A stretch of 64,000 nucleotides of DNA from Lentzea alba (GTDB taxonomy: Bacteria > Actinomycetota > Actinomycetes > Mycobacteriales > Pseudonocardiaceae): contig NZ_JAAMPJ010000002.1 in the NCBI RefSeq assembly GCF_011067745.1, positions 620,001 to 684,000 on the forward strand, given 5' to 3'. This document shows positions 1 to 9,525 of the stretch, in pieces. Position numbers and translations under genes: made by a program. The notes beneath the pieces are model-generated. The model had not been told where the DNA came from and did no database searches. It worked only from the letters and a program-made list of their open reading frames with translations. Numbering within the stretch: position 1 is the stretch's first letter; each line of letters begins with the position of its first letter.

Positions 1-507
1 ACGGCCCGCCGCGTGCCCACCCTCAAACCCTCGGACCTGGCCTTCCGCCTGAACCAGGACGGCCGCCCGCACCCGGACGGCACCGCCGTCCTGTGCGACG
101 AGTTCGCCTGCCTCCCCGACGACCCGGCCTCGAACCACCCAGCCGCCACCGTCGTCCAGAACGAAGCAGCCCTGGCCGCCCTCCTTCGCGCCCGCTACGC
201 CGCCCACGCCGCCCAGTTCGTGGCCTCATTCGGCCAAGTGGTCCGCTTCGGCCGCCGCCAACTCTGGGCCGCCGCCACCGACATGCTGGAGTACGGCGCC
301 TGGGCAGCAGGCCGAGTCTGCGGCGACGAGAACGGCGGCGTCACCGACGCCGCCCTGATCCTCCCCGAAAAACTCGCCCCATTCGTCTCCGCCTCAACCC
401 TCCACTTCACCGACGAGGGCTGGAAGCGCAAGCGCAACAGCTGCTGCTTCCACTACGTGCTCCCGGACGCAGAGCCGTGCACGGCCTGCCCCCGAACCTG
501 CTCCTGA
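1..507 (+). CDS. FhuF-type ferric siderophore reductase, C-terminal part
   Basis: The reading frame is open from base 1, so the 5' end lies outside the window; a GTG at 13 is probably internal because the family usually has about 250 residues. The visible tail carries the FhuF-type [2Fe-2S] signature C-C-x10-C-x2-C near its end (CC before FHY, then CTAC). Proteins of this family reduce ferric iron in imported hydroxamate siderophores so that it is released in the cytoplasm. The convergent genes to the right encode a siderophore ABC importer, which fits this role. The 87 bases between the two stop codons show no clear feature. The cysteine pattern makes the assignment firm; the substrate is unknown. 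Confidence 0.8.
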   Translation, partial: TARRVPTLKPSDLAFRLNQDGRPHPDGTAVLCDEFACLPDDPASNHPAATVVQNEAALAALLRARYAAHAAQFVASFGQVVRFGRRQLWAAATDMLEYGAWAAGRVCGDENGGVTDAALILPEKLAPFVSASTLHFTDEGWKRKRNSCCFHYVLPDAEPCTACPRTCS

Positions 508-594
508 CCCGCGATCACGCCGACGGCGAGGCCGAGGCGACGCGAAGGCGCAACCTCGCCGCCCGCAAGGCGACCACCCGCATGGTCGCGCCCC

Positions 595-1392
595 CTACGG
601 CAACCGATGCCGAGACCCCACAGGCACCACCAACGGCGTCCCAGCCACCGGATCCTCGACCACCCGAGCATCCAACCCGAAAACATCCAGCAACATCGAC
701 TCGGTCAACACCTCCGCAGGCGTCCCCTGAGCCACAATCCGCCCATCCCGCATAGCCACGATCACATCCGCGTACCGAGCAGCCAGATTCAAGTCATGCA
801 ACACCATGACGATCGTCCGCCCCATCACCGCATGCAGCTCCTGCACCAAATCCAGCACATCAATCTGGTGAGCAAGATCCAGATAGGTAGTCGGCTCGTC
901 CAGCAACAACAGATCCGTCCCCTGAGCAAGCGCCATCGAGATCCAGGCCCGCTGCCGCTGCCCCCCGGACAGCTCATCCACAGTCCGCTCGGCCAGATCC
1001 GAGATCCCAGTCATCTCCAACGCAGCGTCAACAGCCGCCGCATCCTCAGAAGACCACTGCCGGTACCAGGACTGATGCGGATGCCGCCCCCGAGCAACCA
1101 GATCCGCGACAGTGAGCCCCTCAGGAGCAGAAGGCGCCTGAGGCAACATCCCCAGCACCCGAGCGACATCCCGGGTGGCCATCCGCTCGATCTGCTTGCC
1201 GTCCAGCAACACGGCCCCAGACCTAGCCGGCAACAACCGCCCCAAAGCCTTCAACAGGGTCGACTTCCCACACCCGTTGGGCCCGATCACCGCGGTGACG
1301 GTGCCACCCAGCACAGACAGATCCAGGGTGTCGACAACAAGCCGCTCCCCGTACCCGACACTCAACGACGAGGCCTCAAGACGCACACTCAT
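595..1392 (-). CDS. Iron-siderophore ABC transporter, ATP-binding protein
   Basis: This 265-residue cytoplasmic ATPase of the FepC/FecE type drives import of ferric siderophore through the two permeases encoded just upstream. It has the Walker A motif GPNGCGKST, the ABC signature LSGGQRQRA, Walker B (LLLLDEPTTYLD) and the switch histidine in VLHDLN. The ATG overlaps the stop codon of the preceding permease gene (ATGA at 1389-1392), which implies translational coupling. The frame stays open further upstream, but that part is antisense-like and does not resemble an ATPase, so the ATG at 1392 is preferred. It belongs to an operon transcribed from the iron-box region near 3470. Confidence 0.93.
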   Translation of the reverse strand: MSVRLEASSLSVGYGERLVVDTLDLSVLGGTVTAVIGPNGCGKSTLLKALGRLLPARSGAVLLDGKQIERMATRDVARVLGMLPQAPSAPEGLTVADLVARGRHPHQSWYRQWSSEDAAAVDAALEMTGISDLAERTVDELSGGQRQRAWISMALAQGTDLLLLDEPTTYLDLAHQIDVLDLVQELHAVMGRTIVMVLHDLNLAARYADVIVAMRDGRIVAQGTPAEVLTESMLLDVFGLDARVVEDPVAGTPLVVPVGSRHRLP

Positions 1393-2414
1393 ACCCGCGC
1401 CTCCCGGCGGCTCCGAACCAGCAGGAACATCAGATAGGGCGCCCCGAGCACGGCCGTGACCACCCCGACCGGCAGCTCGACCCGATAAACCGTCCGCGCC
1501 ACCAGATCCGACAACATCACGAGCACCCCACCGATCACCACGGACCCGAACAACGGCGGCTGAGCGGTACCGGCCAAGCGCAACGCGATCTGCGGCGTGG
1601 CCAGCGCGACGAACGCGATCGGCCCGGCCGCAGCGGTGGCCACCGACGCCAGCACGATCGCCACGATGATCAGGCACGACCGCGCCCAGTTCACCCGCAC
1701 ACCAAGCCCGCGCGACGTCTGGTCGTCGAACTGCAGGGCGCCGAGAACATGGCCACCGATCAGAGCGACCGGGATCAGCACCAACAGCGCCAAAGCGACC
1801 GGCACGACGTGTTCCCAGCCGCGGCCGTTCAGAGACCCGGTGATCCACACCATCGCGCGCCCGGCGTCCTGCACGTCGCCGACGGTCAGCAGGTAGTGGG
1901 TGAAGTTGCCGGCCACCGCGGTGATGCCGATGCCGACCAGCACCATCCGGAAGCCCTCGATGCCCTGCCGCCACGCCAGCGCGTAGACCAGCAGGCCCGC
2001 GGTCAACCCGCCCGCCAAGCCCGCCAGCGGCAGACCGTAAGCAGCCGCGCTACCGGTCACCACGCCGAGCGAGCCGGCGAAGGTGATCACGGAGACCGCT
2101 CCGGCGCCGGCTCCCCAGGTCACGCCCAGGATGTCCGGCGAGGCCAGCGGGTTGCGCACGATCGCCTGGAAGATCGCGCCGGAGAGTCCCAGAGCGCCGC
2201 CGACGAGCAGGCCCGTCAACGCGCGCGGCATCCGCAGTTCCATCACCACGAACTGGTCGCGCCGGGTGCCGCCGCCGAACAGCGCGTCCACGACCTGCGC
2301 CGCCGTCAGCGGGAAGTCGCCGATCATGATGTCGACGACCAGGACCGCGGCCAGCAGCACCAGTGCGACCGCGACCACCATCAGCGGCCGACGGCGCAGC
2401 TTGAACGAGGTCAC
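1389..2414 (-). CDS. Iron-siderophore ABC permease (FecCD family, second subunit)
   Basis: This hydrophobic protein of about 341 residues, the usual FecCD length, forms half of the membrane channel of the siderophore importer. Family motifs include RMPRALTGLLVGGALGLSG near the N-terminus and GPIAFVALATPQIA in the cytoplasmic coupling region. I chose the GTG at 2414; a TTG at 2435 that overlaps the stop of the upstream permease is an alternative and would add seven residues. The stop overlaps the ATG of the ATPase gene. It pairs with the other permease to make a heterodimeric transmembrane unit. Confidence 0.9.
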   Translation of the reverse strand: MTSFKLRRRPLMVVAVALVLLAAVLVVDIMIGDFPLTAAQVVDALFGGGTRRDQFVVMELRMPRALTGLLVGGALGLSGAIFQAIVRNPLASPDILGVTWGAGAGAVSVITFAGSLGVVTGSAAAYGLPLAGLAGGLTAGLLVYALAWRQGIEGFRMVLVGIGITAVAGNFTHYLLTVGDVQDAGRAMVWITGSLNGRGWEHVVPVALALLVLIPVALIGGHVLGALQFDDQTSRGLGVRVNWARSCLIIVAIVLASVATAAAGPIAFVALATPQIALRLAGTAQPPLFGSVVIGGVLVMLSDLVARTVYRVELPVGVVTAVLGAPYLMFLLVRSRREARV

Positions 2415-2431
2415 CCCGACCCTGAGCGCGG

Positions 2432-3427
2432 TCAAATCTTCACCAGCTTCTTGCGGCGCACCAGGTAGATGAAGAACGGCGCGCCCAGCAGCGCCAGCAT
2501 CACGCCGACCTCCACTTCGGACGGACGGGCCACCACGCGGCCGACGATGTCGGCCAGCAGCAGGAGGATCGCGCCGACCAGCGCGGAGAACGGCAGCAGC
2601 CAGCGGTAGTCCGGCCCGGTGAACGCGCGCGCCACGTGCGGCACCACGAGGCCGATGAACCCGATGGGCCCGCACGCCGCGACAGCCCCGCCCACCAGCA
2701 GCGTGATGGCGAAGACGCCCAACGACCGTGTCATCCCGACCCGTACGCCGAGCGATTTGGCCACGTCCTCGCCGAGCGACAGCGCGTTGAGGCCCGGTGC
2801 GTTGAACGCCGCGATGACCAGACCGACGACGAGGAACGGCAACACCTGGGTCAGCACCGACATGTCGCGTCCGGCGATGGCGCCGACCTGCCAGAACCGG
2901 AACGCGTCGAGCGACTGCTGGTCGAGCAGCACGATCGCCGACACCAGGCCGTGCATCAGCGCGGAGACCGCGGCCCCGGCCAGCGCCAGTGTCACCGGCG
3001 AAGGCCCGCCCCGCCCGGCCGAGCCGAGCAGGAACACCACGATGCTCGCGATCATCGCGCCGGCGAAGGCGAACCAGATGTAGCCGACCAGCGAGTCGAC
3101 GCCGAGCAGGAAGATCGACAGCACCACGGCCAGTGCGGCGCCGTGCGTGACGCCGAGGATGCCGGGATCGGCCAGCGGGTTGCGGGTGTGGCCCTGCATG
3201 AGGGCGCCGCCGACCCCCAGCGCGATGCCCACGGCGATGCCGATCAACGTCCGCGGGATCCGCAGCTCGCGGATCACCACGTCGTCCTCGGCACCGGTCG
3301 GCGTGAAGAGGCCGTGCCAGACCCCGGACAGCGGGATCTCCTTCGAGCCGATCGCGATGCTCGCCAGGCACACGGCGACCAGCGCGATCAGCAGGAAGAG
3401 CAGGCCGAACCACCTCTTACGGCCCAA
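2432..3427 (-). CDS. Iron-siderophore ABC permease (FecCD family, first subunit)
   Basis: This multi-span permease of about 331 residues has the FecCD landmarks RIPRTLIGIAVGIALGVGG and CGPIGFIGLVVPHVAR. The start is set at a TTG (3427) because GGAGG lies 8 bases upstream. The frame is open to an ATG at 3499, but using it would place the iron box at 3468-3486 inside the coding sequence and leave only two bases before the divergent lipoprotein gene. It is the first gene of the three-gene importer operon and its product should pair with the second permease in the membrane. Confidence 0.88.
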   Translation of the reverse strand: MGRKRWFGLLFLLIALVAVCLASIAIGSKEIPLSGVWHGLFTPTGAEDDVVIRELRIPRTLIGIAVGIALGVGGALMQGHTRNPLADPGILGVTHGAALAVVLSIFLLGVDSLVGYIWFAFAGAMIASIVVFLLGSAGRGGPSPVTLALAGAAVSALMHGLVSAIVLLDQQSLDAFRFWQVGAIAGRDMSVLTQVLPFLVVGLVIAAFNAPGLNALSLGEDVAKSLGVRVGMTRSLGVFAITLLVGGAVAACGPIGFIGLVVPHVARAFTGPDYRWLLPFSALVGAILLLLADIVGRVVARPSEVEVGVMLALLGAPFFIYLVRRKKLVKI

Positions 3428-3467
3428 CGCCCACCCCTCCGAATGCCCGACATATGCTCCGCGAAAG

Positions 3468-3486
3468 ACAGGTAAGCCTAACCGAA
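3468..3486. promoter_or_regulatory. IdeR/DmdR1-type iron box
   Basis: These 19 bases agree with the actinobacterial iron-box consensus TWAGGTWAGSCTWACCTWA at 16 of 19 positions, including the whole central AGGTAAGCCTAACC core. The box lies between the divergent permease operon and the binding-lipoprotein gene, where iron-loaded IdeR/DmdR would repress both directions. The match was made by eye. Confidence 0.85.
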
Positions 3487-3501
3487 TTCGTGGAGTCATC
3501 G

Positions 3502-4470
3502 ATGCGAAGAACAGCCCTGATCGGTGTGGCGCTACTCGCGCTCACCGCATGTGGTCAGGCGACTACGACCAGCCCGAGTGCGCCTGCCGAGCAGGGTTGG
3601 ACGGCGGTGACCATCGAACACGCGATGGGCAAGACCGAGATCAAGGACCGGCCGAAGAAGGTCGCCGCGCTCGACTCCAGCTACGTGGACGCCACGCTCG
3701 CGCTGGAGACCGAGGTCGTCGCGTACACCCGCTACCGCACCGACGGCCTGCCGGACTACCTGGCGGAGGACGCGGCGAAGTACGCGAAGAACGCCAAGGC
3801 GGTGGGTGAACTGGCGAACCCGAACCTGGAGGAGCTCGCCACCATCGCCCCGGACCTGATCGTGTCGGCGAAGGTCAGGCACGAGCAGATCTACGACAAG
3901 CTGACCAAGATCGGCCCCACCGTGTTCAGCGTGACGACCGGGCCGACGTGGAAGGACAACATCCGCCTGCTCGGCAAGGCGCTGGGCAAGGAGGAGCTGG
4001 CGAACAAGAAGATCGCCGACTACGAGGCGCGCGCGAAGAAGGTCGGCGACGCCATCCGCGCCAAGGCCGGTCACAACCCGTCGATCTCACTGGCGCGGTT
4101 CGTCGCCGGCGAGCAGACCGTCCGGCTCTACACGGAGAAGTCGTTCCCCGGCGGCGTGCTGTTCGCCGACGCCGGACTCGCCCGCCCGCAGGGGCAGCCG
4201 ACCTCGGAGAAGATCTCGGTCGACCTGAGCCAGGAGCAGATCTCGTCGCTCGACGCCGAGCGGATCTTCGTCTCCGCCTGGGCCGATCCGAAGGGCGAGA
4301 CCCAGAAGATCAAGGATCAATATTCGGCCAACCCGTTGTGGGGTCAACTAAAGGGTGAGAAGCACGACGTCTCGGATGTCGTTTGGGTCTCTTCGGTCAG
4401 CCTTCAGGGCGCACACGCGATGCTCGACGATCTCGCGAAGGGTTTCGGCGTCGATCCAGCACGTAGTTGA
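3502..4470 (+). CDS. Iron-siderophore ABC transporter, substrate-binding lipoprotein
   Basis: The 322-residue product starts with a lipoprotein signal (MRRTALIGVALLALTAC); the lipobox LTAC marks the lipidated cysteine. The mature part is a FepB/FecB-type periplasmic-binding fold: KKVAALDSSYVDATLAL opens the first lobe and LEELATIAPDLIV is the usual second landmark. It should capture ferric siderophore outside the membrane and deliver it to the divergently encoded permeases. The ATG at 3502 gives a normal signal peptide; a more upstream ATG at 3454 would run through the iron box and spoil the signal. A strong hairpin follows the stop. Confidence 0.93.
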   Translation: MRRTALIGVALLALTACGQATTTSPSAPAEQGWTAVTIEHAMGKTEIKDRPKKVAALDSSYVDATLALETEVVAYTRYRTDGLPDYLAEDAAKYAKNAKAVGELANPNLEELATIAPDLIVSAKVRHEQIYDKLTKIGPTVFSVTTGPTWKDNIRLLGKALGKEELANKKIADYEARAKKVGDAIRAKAGHNPSISLARFVAGEQTVRLYTEKSFPGGVLFADAGLARPQGQPTSEKISVDLSQEQISSLDAERIFVSAWADPKGETQKIKDQYSANPLWGQLKGEKHDVSDVVWVSSVSLQGAHAMLDDLAKGFGVDPARS

Positions 4471-4490
4471 ACAGTCACCCAAATAACATG

Positions 4491-4532
4491 AAGGGGGTTC
4501 CGGGAATCATCCCGGAACCCCCTTCGTGTTTT
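4491..4532. terminator. Intrinsic terminator between binding lipoprotein gene and lsr2
   Basis: A perfect 15-bp stem (4491-4505 with 4510-4524) encloses an ATCA loop and is followed by a T-rich stretch (4527-4532). It lies between two convergent genes and may also stop lsr2 transcription coming from the other side, where the flanking A pair gives only a short U tract. Confidence 0.9.
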
Positions 4533-4540
4533 ACCGAATT

Positions 4541-4888
4541 TCAGCCCTGCTGGTGGTAGGCGTCGAGCACCTCGGCCGGGATGCGGCCGCGATCCGACAC
4601 CTTCATGCCCTGCTTGCGTGCCCACTCGCGAATGGCCTGGTTCTGCTCACGATCCGCCGATGCGGGGCGTGCCTTCACACCCGCCGGACGACCGGGACCA
4701 ACGCGCTTGCGCCCACCCGCACGACGAGCACTACCGACGAAGTCGGCAAGAGCGTCCCGCAGTTTGCCCGCATTGCCCGAGGAAAGGTCGATCGTGTAGC
4801 TGACACCATCCAGTCCGAACTCGACGGTCTCCTCCGCAGTGGAACCGTCCAGATCGTCGACGAGGGTCACCGTGACCTTCTGCGCCAT
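4541..4888 (-). CDS. lsr2: Nucleoid-associated protein Lsr2
   Basis: This 115-residue protein has the Lsr2 architecture. The N-terminal dimerisation part begins [16 protein letters not shown] and contains [19 protein letters not shown] basic linker follows, and the C-terminal DNA-binding domain contains [20 protein letters not shown], where the RGR loop enters the minor groove of AT-rich DNA. It acts as a xenogeneic silencer and chromosome organiser. The ATG at 4888 is preceded by an excellent AGGAGG six bases upstream; the frame is open further but without a ribosome site. It follows lysS in the same direction with a gap of 114 bases, the order also found in mycobacteria. Confidence 0.97.
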   Translation of the reverse strand: MAQKVTVTLVDDLDGSTAEETVEFGLDGVSYTIDLSSGNAGKLRDALADFVGSARRAGGRKRVGPGRPAGVKARPASADREQNQAIREWARKQGMKVSDRGRIPAEVLDAYHQQG

Positions 4889-5002
4889 GCGTATCCTCCT
4901 GGACCCCGAATGCGCGGTCACCCGCGTCGCCAACTAAAGCCTCTTGCGAGGCAGGTTAGCGCACGGGTGCCGCATTGCACCTATCGACATCCGGAAAGTT
5001 AC

Positions 5003-6514
5003 TCATTCAGGGCGAACGAGCGGGAACAAGATGGTCTCCCGGATACCCAGACCCGTGAGGGCCATCAGCAGCCGATCGATACCCATTCCGACGCCACCAC
5101 TCGGTGGCATTCCGTACTCCAGTGATCGCAGAAAGTCTTCGTCGATCGGCATCGCCTCGACGTCACCGGCCGCGGCAAGGCGCGCCTGTGCTTCCAGGCG
5201 TTCCCGCTCGATCACCGGGTCCACCAGTTCGGAGTAACCGGTTCCGAGTTCGAATCCGCGAACGTACAGATCCCACTTTTCGGCCACGCCCGGCTTGCTG
5301 CGGTGCTGCCTGGTCAGCGGGGACGTCTCGACCGGGTAGTCGCGCACGAACGTCGGGGCGTACAGCGAGTCGCACACCAGGTGCTCCCACAGCTCCTCGA
5401 CCAGCTTGCCGTGCCCGAACTTGGGGTTGACCTCGAGTTCGTGCCGGTCACAAAGCTTGCGCAGCACCTCGGCGGGCGTCTCGGGGGTGATTTCCTCACC
5501 AACCGCTTCGGACAACGACTCGTAGATGCTGAGCGTCGTCCATTCACCCGACAGGTCGTACTCGGTGCCGTCGGCCAACGTCACGATCTGCGAACCGGTC
5601 ACGGCTTCCGCCGCTTCCTGGATCAGCTCACGGGTGAGTACCGCGTTCGAGTCGTACGTGGCGTACGCCTCGTAGTACTCCAGCATCGAAAACTCGGGCG
5701 AATGAGACGAGTCCACGCCCTCGTTGCGGAAGTTGCGGTTGATCTCGAAGACCTTCTCGATGCCGCCGACCACGCAGCGCTTCAAGTACAGCTCCGGCGC
5801 GATGCGCAGGAACAGGTCGATGTCGAGCGCGTTCGAGTGCGTGATGAACGGACGCGCGGAGGCGCCACCCTGCAGCGTCTGCAACATCGGCGTCTCGACT
5901 TCGAGGAATCCGCGCCGGTGGAACGAGTCGCGCAGAGAACGAACGACGTTCGCACGGGTCCGAACAGTGTCCCGCGCCGTCGGCCGCAGGATCAGGTCGA
6001 CGTATCGCTGACGAATGCGGGTTTCCTCGCCGAGTTCCTTGTGCGCGACCGGCAGCGGACGCAGCGACTTCGACGTCAGCTGCCACCCGTCCGCCATCAC
6101 GGAAAGCTCACCGCGGCGCGAGCTGATGACCTCGCCGTGCACGAAAACGTGGTCACCGAGGTCGACGTCGGTCTTCCACTCGGAAAGCGCTTCTTCACCC
6201 ACACCGGCGAGGCTCAGCATCGCCTGGAGTTCGGTGCCGTCGCCTTCGCGCAACGTCGCGAAGCACAACTTTCCGGTGTTGCGCATGAACATCACCCGGC
6301 CGGTGATGCCGACGATCTGACCGGTCTGCGTGTCGGGTTCGAGCTCGGGATGCGCCTCACGAATCTCGCGCAACGTGTGCGTGCGCGCGACTTCGACGGG
6401 ATACGGCTCCTTGCCGGAAGCGAGCAGCCGCGCACGCTTTTCCCGGCGCACGCGCATCTGCTCTGGCAGGTCTTCTTCGCTGGTCACGAGGTTTTGCTTC
6501 GGCTGCTCACTCAC
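5003..6514 (-). CDS. lysS: Lysyl-tRNA synthetase, class II
   Basis: This 503-residue enzyme charges tRNA-Lys with lysine. An N-terminal OB-fold anticodon-binding domain (around residues 60-165, [19 protein letters not shown]) is followed by the class II catalytic core: motif 1 near [17 protein letters not shown], motif 2 [11 protein letters not shown] and motif 3 GMGIDRLLM. The length is normal for bacterial LysS without extensions. The GTG start at 6514 gives MSEQPKQ. The gene sits upstream of lsr2 and divergent from a methyltransferase gene. Confidence 0.97.
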   Translation of the reverse strand: MSEQPKQNLVTSEEDLPEQMRVRREKRARLLASGKEPYPVEVARTHTLREIREAHPELEPDTQTGQIVGITGRVMFMRNTGKLCFATLREGDGTELQAMLSLAGVGEEALSEWKTDVDLGDHVFVHGEVISSRRGELSVMADGWQLTSKSLRPLPVAHKELGEETRIRQRYVDLILRPTARDTVRTRANVVRSLRDSFHRRGFLEVETPMLQTLQGGASARPFITHSNALDIDLFLRIAPELYLKRCVVGGIEKVFEINRNFRNEGVDSSHSPEFSMLEYYEAYATYDSNAVLTRELIQEAAEAVTGSQIVTLADGTEYDLSGEWTTLSIYESLSEAVGEEITPETPAEVLRKLCDRHELEVNPKFGHGKLVEELWEHLVCDSLYAPTFVRDYPVETSPLTRQHRSKPGVAEKWDLYVRGFELGTGYSELVDPVIERERLEAQARLAAAGDVEAMPIDEDFLRSLEYGMPPSGGVGMGIDRLLMALTGLGIRETILFPLVRPE

Positions 6515-6593
6515 GCGGAGAAGGGTACGGAAGGGCTCACCGGCATGACGAACCGGATACCCCGCCCGATCCGGGACGCCCTAAGTTGGACGG

Positions 6594-7349
6594 ATGGATC
6601 TACACGCGAGGCGAGCGGACTCGTTCGGCGCGCAGGCAGAGGCCTACGCCGAACACCGGCCTGACTATCCCGTGGCGGCGATCCGGTGGGCGTTGGAGCC
6701 GCTGAACACGTCCGAGCGGTTGGAGGTGCTCGACCTCGCCGCCGGCACCGGCAAGCTGACCGCGGGTCTGGTCGCGGAAGGCCACCGGGTGACCGCCGTG
6801 GAGCCCAACGAGCAGATGCTGTCCGAGCTGGTGCGCCGTGTTCACGACGTGCGCGCGCTACCCGGTCACGCCGAGCACATCCCCGTTCCCGACCAGACCG
6901 TCGACGCCGTGTTCGTCGGCACCGCGTTCCACTGGTTCGACCAGGTGAAGGCGCTGCCGGAGATCGCCCGCGTGCTGCGGCCCGGCGGCGTGCTGGCGGC
7001 GTTGTGGATCTCGCCCGACCCGGACCTCGAGTGGTACACGGAGTTCGAGCGCGCGTCGGCGTCCAGCGTCGAGTCGCAGCGGAACAACCCGCTGGACGTC
7101 ATGGCGCACCCGTCGTTCGGGGCGATGGAGGAGAAGACGTTCCCGCACGTGCATCGCCGCGACTCGCCGGAGGCGCTCATCGCCACGGTGAACACCCATT
7201 CACGCATGCTCGTCGTCGACGAAGAGGAACGGGCCTCGATCAACGCCAAGATGCTCGCGTTCCTCCGCGCACGCCCGGAGACGTCGAACGGGCCGTTCGA
7301 CGTCTCCATGGTCGTGGAGGCTTTCCGGATGGTCCGCGTCAGCGAGTAG
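6594..7349 (+). CDS. Class I SAM-dependent methyltransferase
   Basis: The 251-residue protein has a Rossmann-type methyltransferase core. Motif I is VLDLAAGTGKLT (about residues 43-54), an acidic end to strand 2 is in VTAVEPNEQML, and the post-motif region is VFVGTAFHWFDQVKALPEIARVLRPGG, as in the Methyltransf_11 group. The substrate cannot be read from the sequence. It is divergent from lysS, and its last 11 bases overlap the end of coaX on the other strand. Confidence 0.85.
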   Translation: MDLHARRADSFGAQAEAYAEHRPDYPVAAIRWALEPLNTSERLEVLDLAAGTGKLTAGLVAEGHRVTAVEPNEQMLSELVRRVHDVRALPGHAEHIPVPDQTVDAVFVGTAFHWFDQVKALPEIARVLRPGGVLAALWISPDPDLEWYTEFERASASSVESQRNNPLDVMAHPSFGAMEEKTFPHVHRRDSPEALIATVNTHSRMLVVDEEERASINAKMLAFLRARPETSNGPFDVSMVVEAFRMVRVSE

Positions 7350-8130
7350 CCATGTTGCGCTCGAAGACGAGCCGCAACCCCAGCAGGGTCAGGTCCGGCA
7401 CGTGGTGCGCGATCGTCGACGACTCCGAGACGACCAGTGGAGCGAGCCCGCCCGTGGCAATCACCGTCACGGGGCCGGGATCGGTCTGCTGGAGCTCCTC
7501 GGTGATCTTGCGCACCAGCCCGTCCACCTGGCCGACGAACCCGTAGACGATGCCCGACTGCAGGCACTCCACGGTGTTCTTGCCGATCACGTTGCGCGGC
7601 CTGACCAGCTCGACCTTGCGCAGCTGGGCGGCACGGGCGGCCAGCGCGTCGACCGAGATCTCGATGCCCGGCGCCAGCGCACCGCCGAGGAACTCGCCGC
7701 GCGACGAGATCACGTCGAGGTTCGTGGACGTGCCGAAGTCGACCACGATGCACGAGGTCGAGTAGAGGTGGTGCGCGGCCAGCGTGTTGATCACGCGGTC
7801 CGAGCCCACCTCCTTCGGGTTGTCGACGAGCAGCGGCACGCCGGTCTTCACGCCCGGCTCGACCAGCACCTTCGGCACGGCGTCGTAGTAGCGGCCGAGC
7901 ATCACCCGAAGCTCGCGCAGCACCGCGGGCACGGTCGACAGCGCGGAGATGCCGGTGATCTTGTCGGCGTACTCGCCGAGCAGGCCGCGCATGGTCAGCG
8001 CGAGCTCGTCGGCGGTCATCCTGGCGTCGGTGCGCATCCGCCAGTCGCGCACGAGCGGGGCGGAGTCACCCATCCCGTCGTACAGACCGAGCACGATGTT
8101 GGTGTTGCCGACGTCGATGGCGAGCAGCAC
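7339..8130 (-). CDS. coaX: Type III pantothenate kinase
   Basis: This 263-residue cytosolic enzyme phosphorylates pantothenate, the first step of coenzyme A synthesis. It belongs to the ASKHA fold: the phosphate motif LLAIDVGNTNIVLGLYDG is at the N-terminus, GSDRVINTLAA and IVVDFGTSTNLDVI form the central motifs, and FLGGALAPGIEIS follows. The GTG start at 8130 puts the first motif directly at the N-terminus, as in the family. It lies 10 bases downstream of panD, in an operon with panC, so vitamin synthesis and its first use are co-expressed. Confidence 0.95.
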   Translation of the reverse strand: MLLAIDVGNTNIVLGLYDGMGDSAPLVRDWRMRTDARMTADELALTMRGLLGEYADKITGISALSTVPAVLRELRVMLGRYYDAVPKVLVEPGVKTGVPLLVDNPKEVGSDRVINTLAAHHLYSTSCIVVDFGTSTNLDVISSRGEFLGGALAPGIEISVDALAARAAQLRKVELVRPRNVIGKNTVECLQSGIVYGFVGQVDGLVRKITEELQQTDPGPVTVIATGGLAPLVVSESSTIAHHVPDLTLLGLRLVFERNMATR

Positions 8131-8140
8131 GGTGGATTCC

Positions 8141-8623
8141 TCAGTTCTCGGCCTGGATCAACGCGTCCAGCGCGGTCGCCTCAACGGTCTCAGAAGACGG
8201 CGCCGGATTCTGGGCGGTCGTGGAACCGTTCACCAGCCCGGAGCCTTCCGGGGCGTGCGCGGGGTCCACACCGAGGTCGACGACCTTGTTGTCGGCATCC
8301 ACGAACACGACCCGCGGCTGGTAGGTGCGCGACTCGGCGTCGTCCATCTGCCCGTAGGCGATCAGGATCACGATGTCGCCGGGGTGCACGAGGTGCGCCG
8401 CCGCGCCGTTGATGCCCAGCACGCCGGTGCCGCGCTCGCCGGGGATGACGTAGGTCTCCAGCCGCGCGCCGTTGGTGACGTCGACGATGGCGACCTGTTC
8501 GCCCGCCAGCAGGTCGGCGGCCTCCATCAGGTCCTCGTCCACCGTCACCGAGCCCACGTAGTGCAGGTCTGCCTGCGTCACGGTGGCGCGGTGGATCTTG
8601 GACTTCAGCATCGTGCGGAACAT
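8141..8623 (-). CDS. panD: Aspartate 1-decarboxylase proenzyme
   Basis: PanD makes beta-alanine from aspartate for pantothenate synthesis and works through a self-generated pyruvoyl group. The proenzyme is 160 residues long. The cleavage site is the G24-S25 pair in YVGSVTVD, so Ser25 becomes the pyruvoyl cofactor; Lys9 and the NGA motif near residue 74 are also present. Most bacterial PanDs have 115-140 residues. The last 40 or so residues here (from about VDPAHAPEG on) form a polar, probably disordered tail. It lies between panC and coaX with about 10 bases on each side. Confidence 0.95.
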   Translation of the reverse strand: MFRTMLKSKIHRATVTQADLHYVGSVTVDEDLMEAADLLAGEQVAIVDVTNGARLETYVIPGERGTGVLGINGAAAHLVHPGDIVILIAYGQMDDAESRTYQPRVVFVDADNKVVDLGVDPAHAPEGSGLVNGSTTAQNPAPSSETVEATALDALIQAEN

Positions 8624-8633
8624 GTCATTCCCC

Positions 8634-9524
8634 CTACTCGTCGCCTTCGCCGAGCAACACCGCGATGTTGTCGATCAGGCGGGTGGAACCGACGCGGGCC
8701 GCCACGAGCAGCCGGGCGTCACCGTTCTCGGGCGCGGGACCGAGGTCGACCCCGCGCAGCTCCAGGTAGTCCAGTTCGATCTCGGGCGTCTGCGCCAGCA
8801 CGTCGTGCGCGGCCTTGAGCACCGCGTCCGCGCCCTGCGAGCTCACGTGGGCGCCGGCGGTGAGCGCGGCGGACAGCGTGACGGCCTGGTGGCGCTGCTC
8901 CTCGTTCAGGTAGGCGTTGCGCGACGACAGCGCCAGGCCGTCGTGCTCGCGGACGGTCGGCACGCCGACGACGTCGAGCGGGAAGTTCAGGTCGCGCGCC
9001 ATCGTGTGGATCAGCTGCAGCTGTTGGTAGTCCTTCTGCCCGAACACCGCGTACGTGGGCTGCACGATGTTGAACAGCTTCGACACCACGGTCAGCACGC
9101 CCGCGAAGTGGCCGGGCCGGACCGCGCCTTCGAGCTCGTCGCCCAGCGGTCCGGGGTGCACGGTGACCTGCGCGCCCGCCGGGTACATGTCCTCGACCGA
9201 CGGCGCGAAGACGATGCCGACGCGCTCCTCCCGGCAGATGTCCACATCGGACTCGAACTGCCGCGGGTACTTGGCGAGGTCCTCGTTCGGCCCGAACTGC
9301 AACGGGTTCACGAAGATCGACACCACGACCACGGTGTTCTGCATGACCTGCGCCTCGCGGATCAGCTGCCGGTGGCCCGCGTGCAGGGCGCCCATCGTGG
9401 GCACCAGGGCGACGTTGCGGCCGGCGTTGCGCAGTGCCCTGATGACCCGGTTGAGCCGGGCGGGGTCGCGGTGCACCGTGACGTCGTCCGGGCGGTAGTC
9501 GTCCTTGGTGAGTGGCTTGGTCAC
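8634..9524 (-). CDS. panC: Pantothenate synthetase
   Basis: PanC joins pantoate and beta-alanine using ATP. The 296-residue protein has the nucleotidyl-transferase signature [11 protein letters not shown], the pantoate/ATP region [29 protein letters not shown] and the KMSKS-like stretch around LSSRNAYL. The GTG at 9524 begins one base after the stop of the upstream DUF2520 gene (TGA-C-GTG), which implies coupling. The frame is open further upstream, but that part is antisense to the neighbour. Confidence 0.95.
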   Translation of the reverse strand: MTKPLTKDDYRPDDVTVHRDPARLNRVIRALRNAGRNVALVPTMGALHAGHRQLIREAQVMQNTVVVVSIFVNPLQFGPNEDLAKYPRQFESDVDICREERVGIVFAPSVEDMYPAGAQVTVHPGPLGDELEGAVRPGHFAGVLTVVSKLFNIVQPTYAVFGQKDYQQLQLIHTMARDLNFPLDVVGVPTVREHDGLALSSRNAYLNEEQRHQAVTLSAALTAGAHVSSQGADAVLKAAHDVLAQTPEIELDYLELRGVDLGPAPENGDARLLVAARVGSTRLIDNIAVLLGEGDE

Positions 9525-9525
9525 G

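Noticed and set aside
1393..1974. Upstream extension of the ATPase reading frame
   Set aside because: It is antisense-phase sequence of the permease gene; the ATG at 1392 gives the full family protein.
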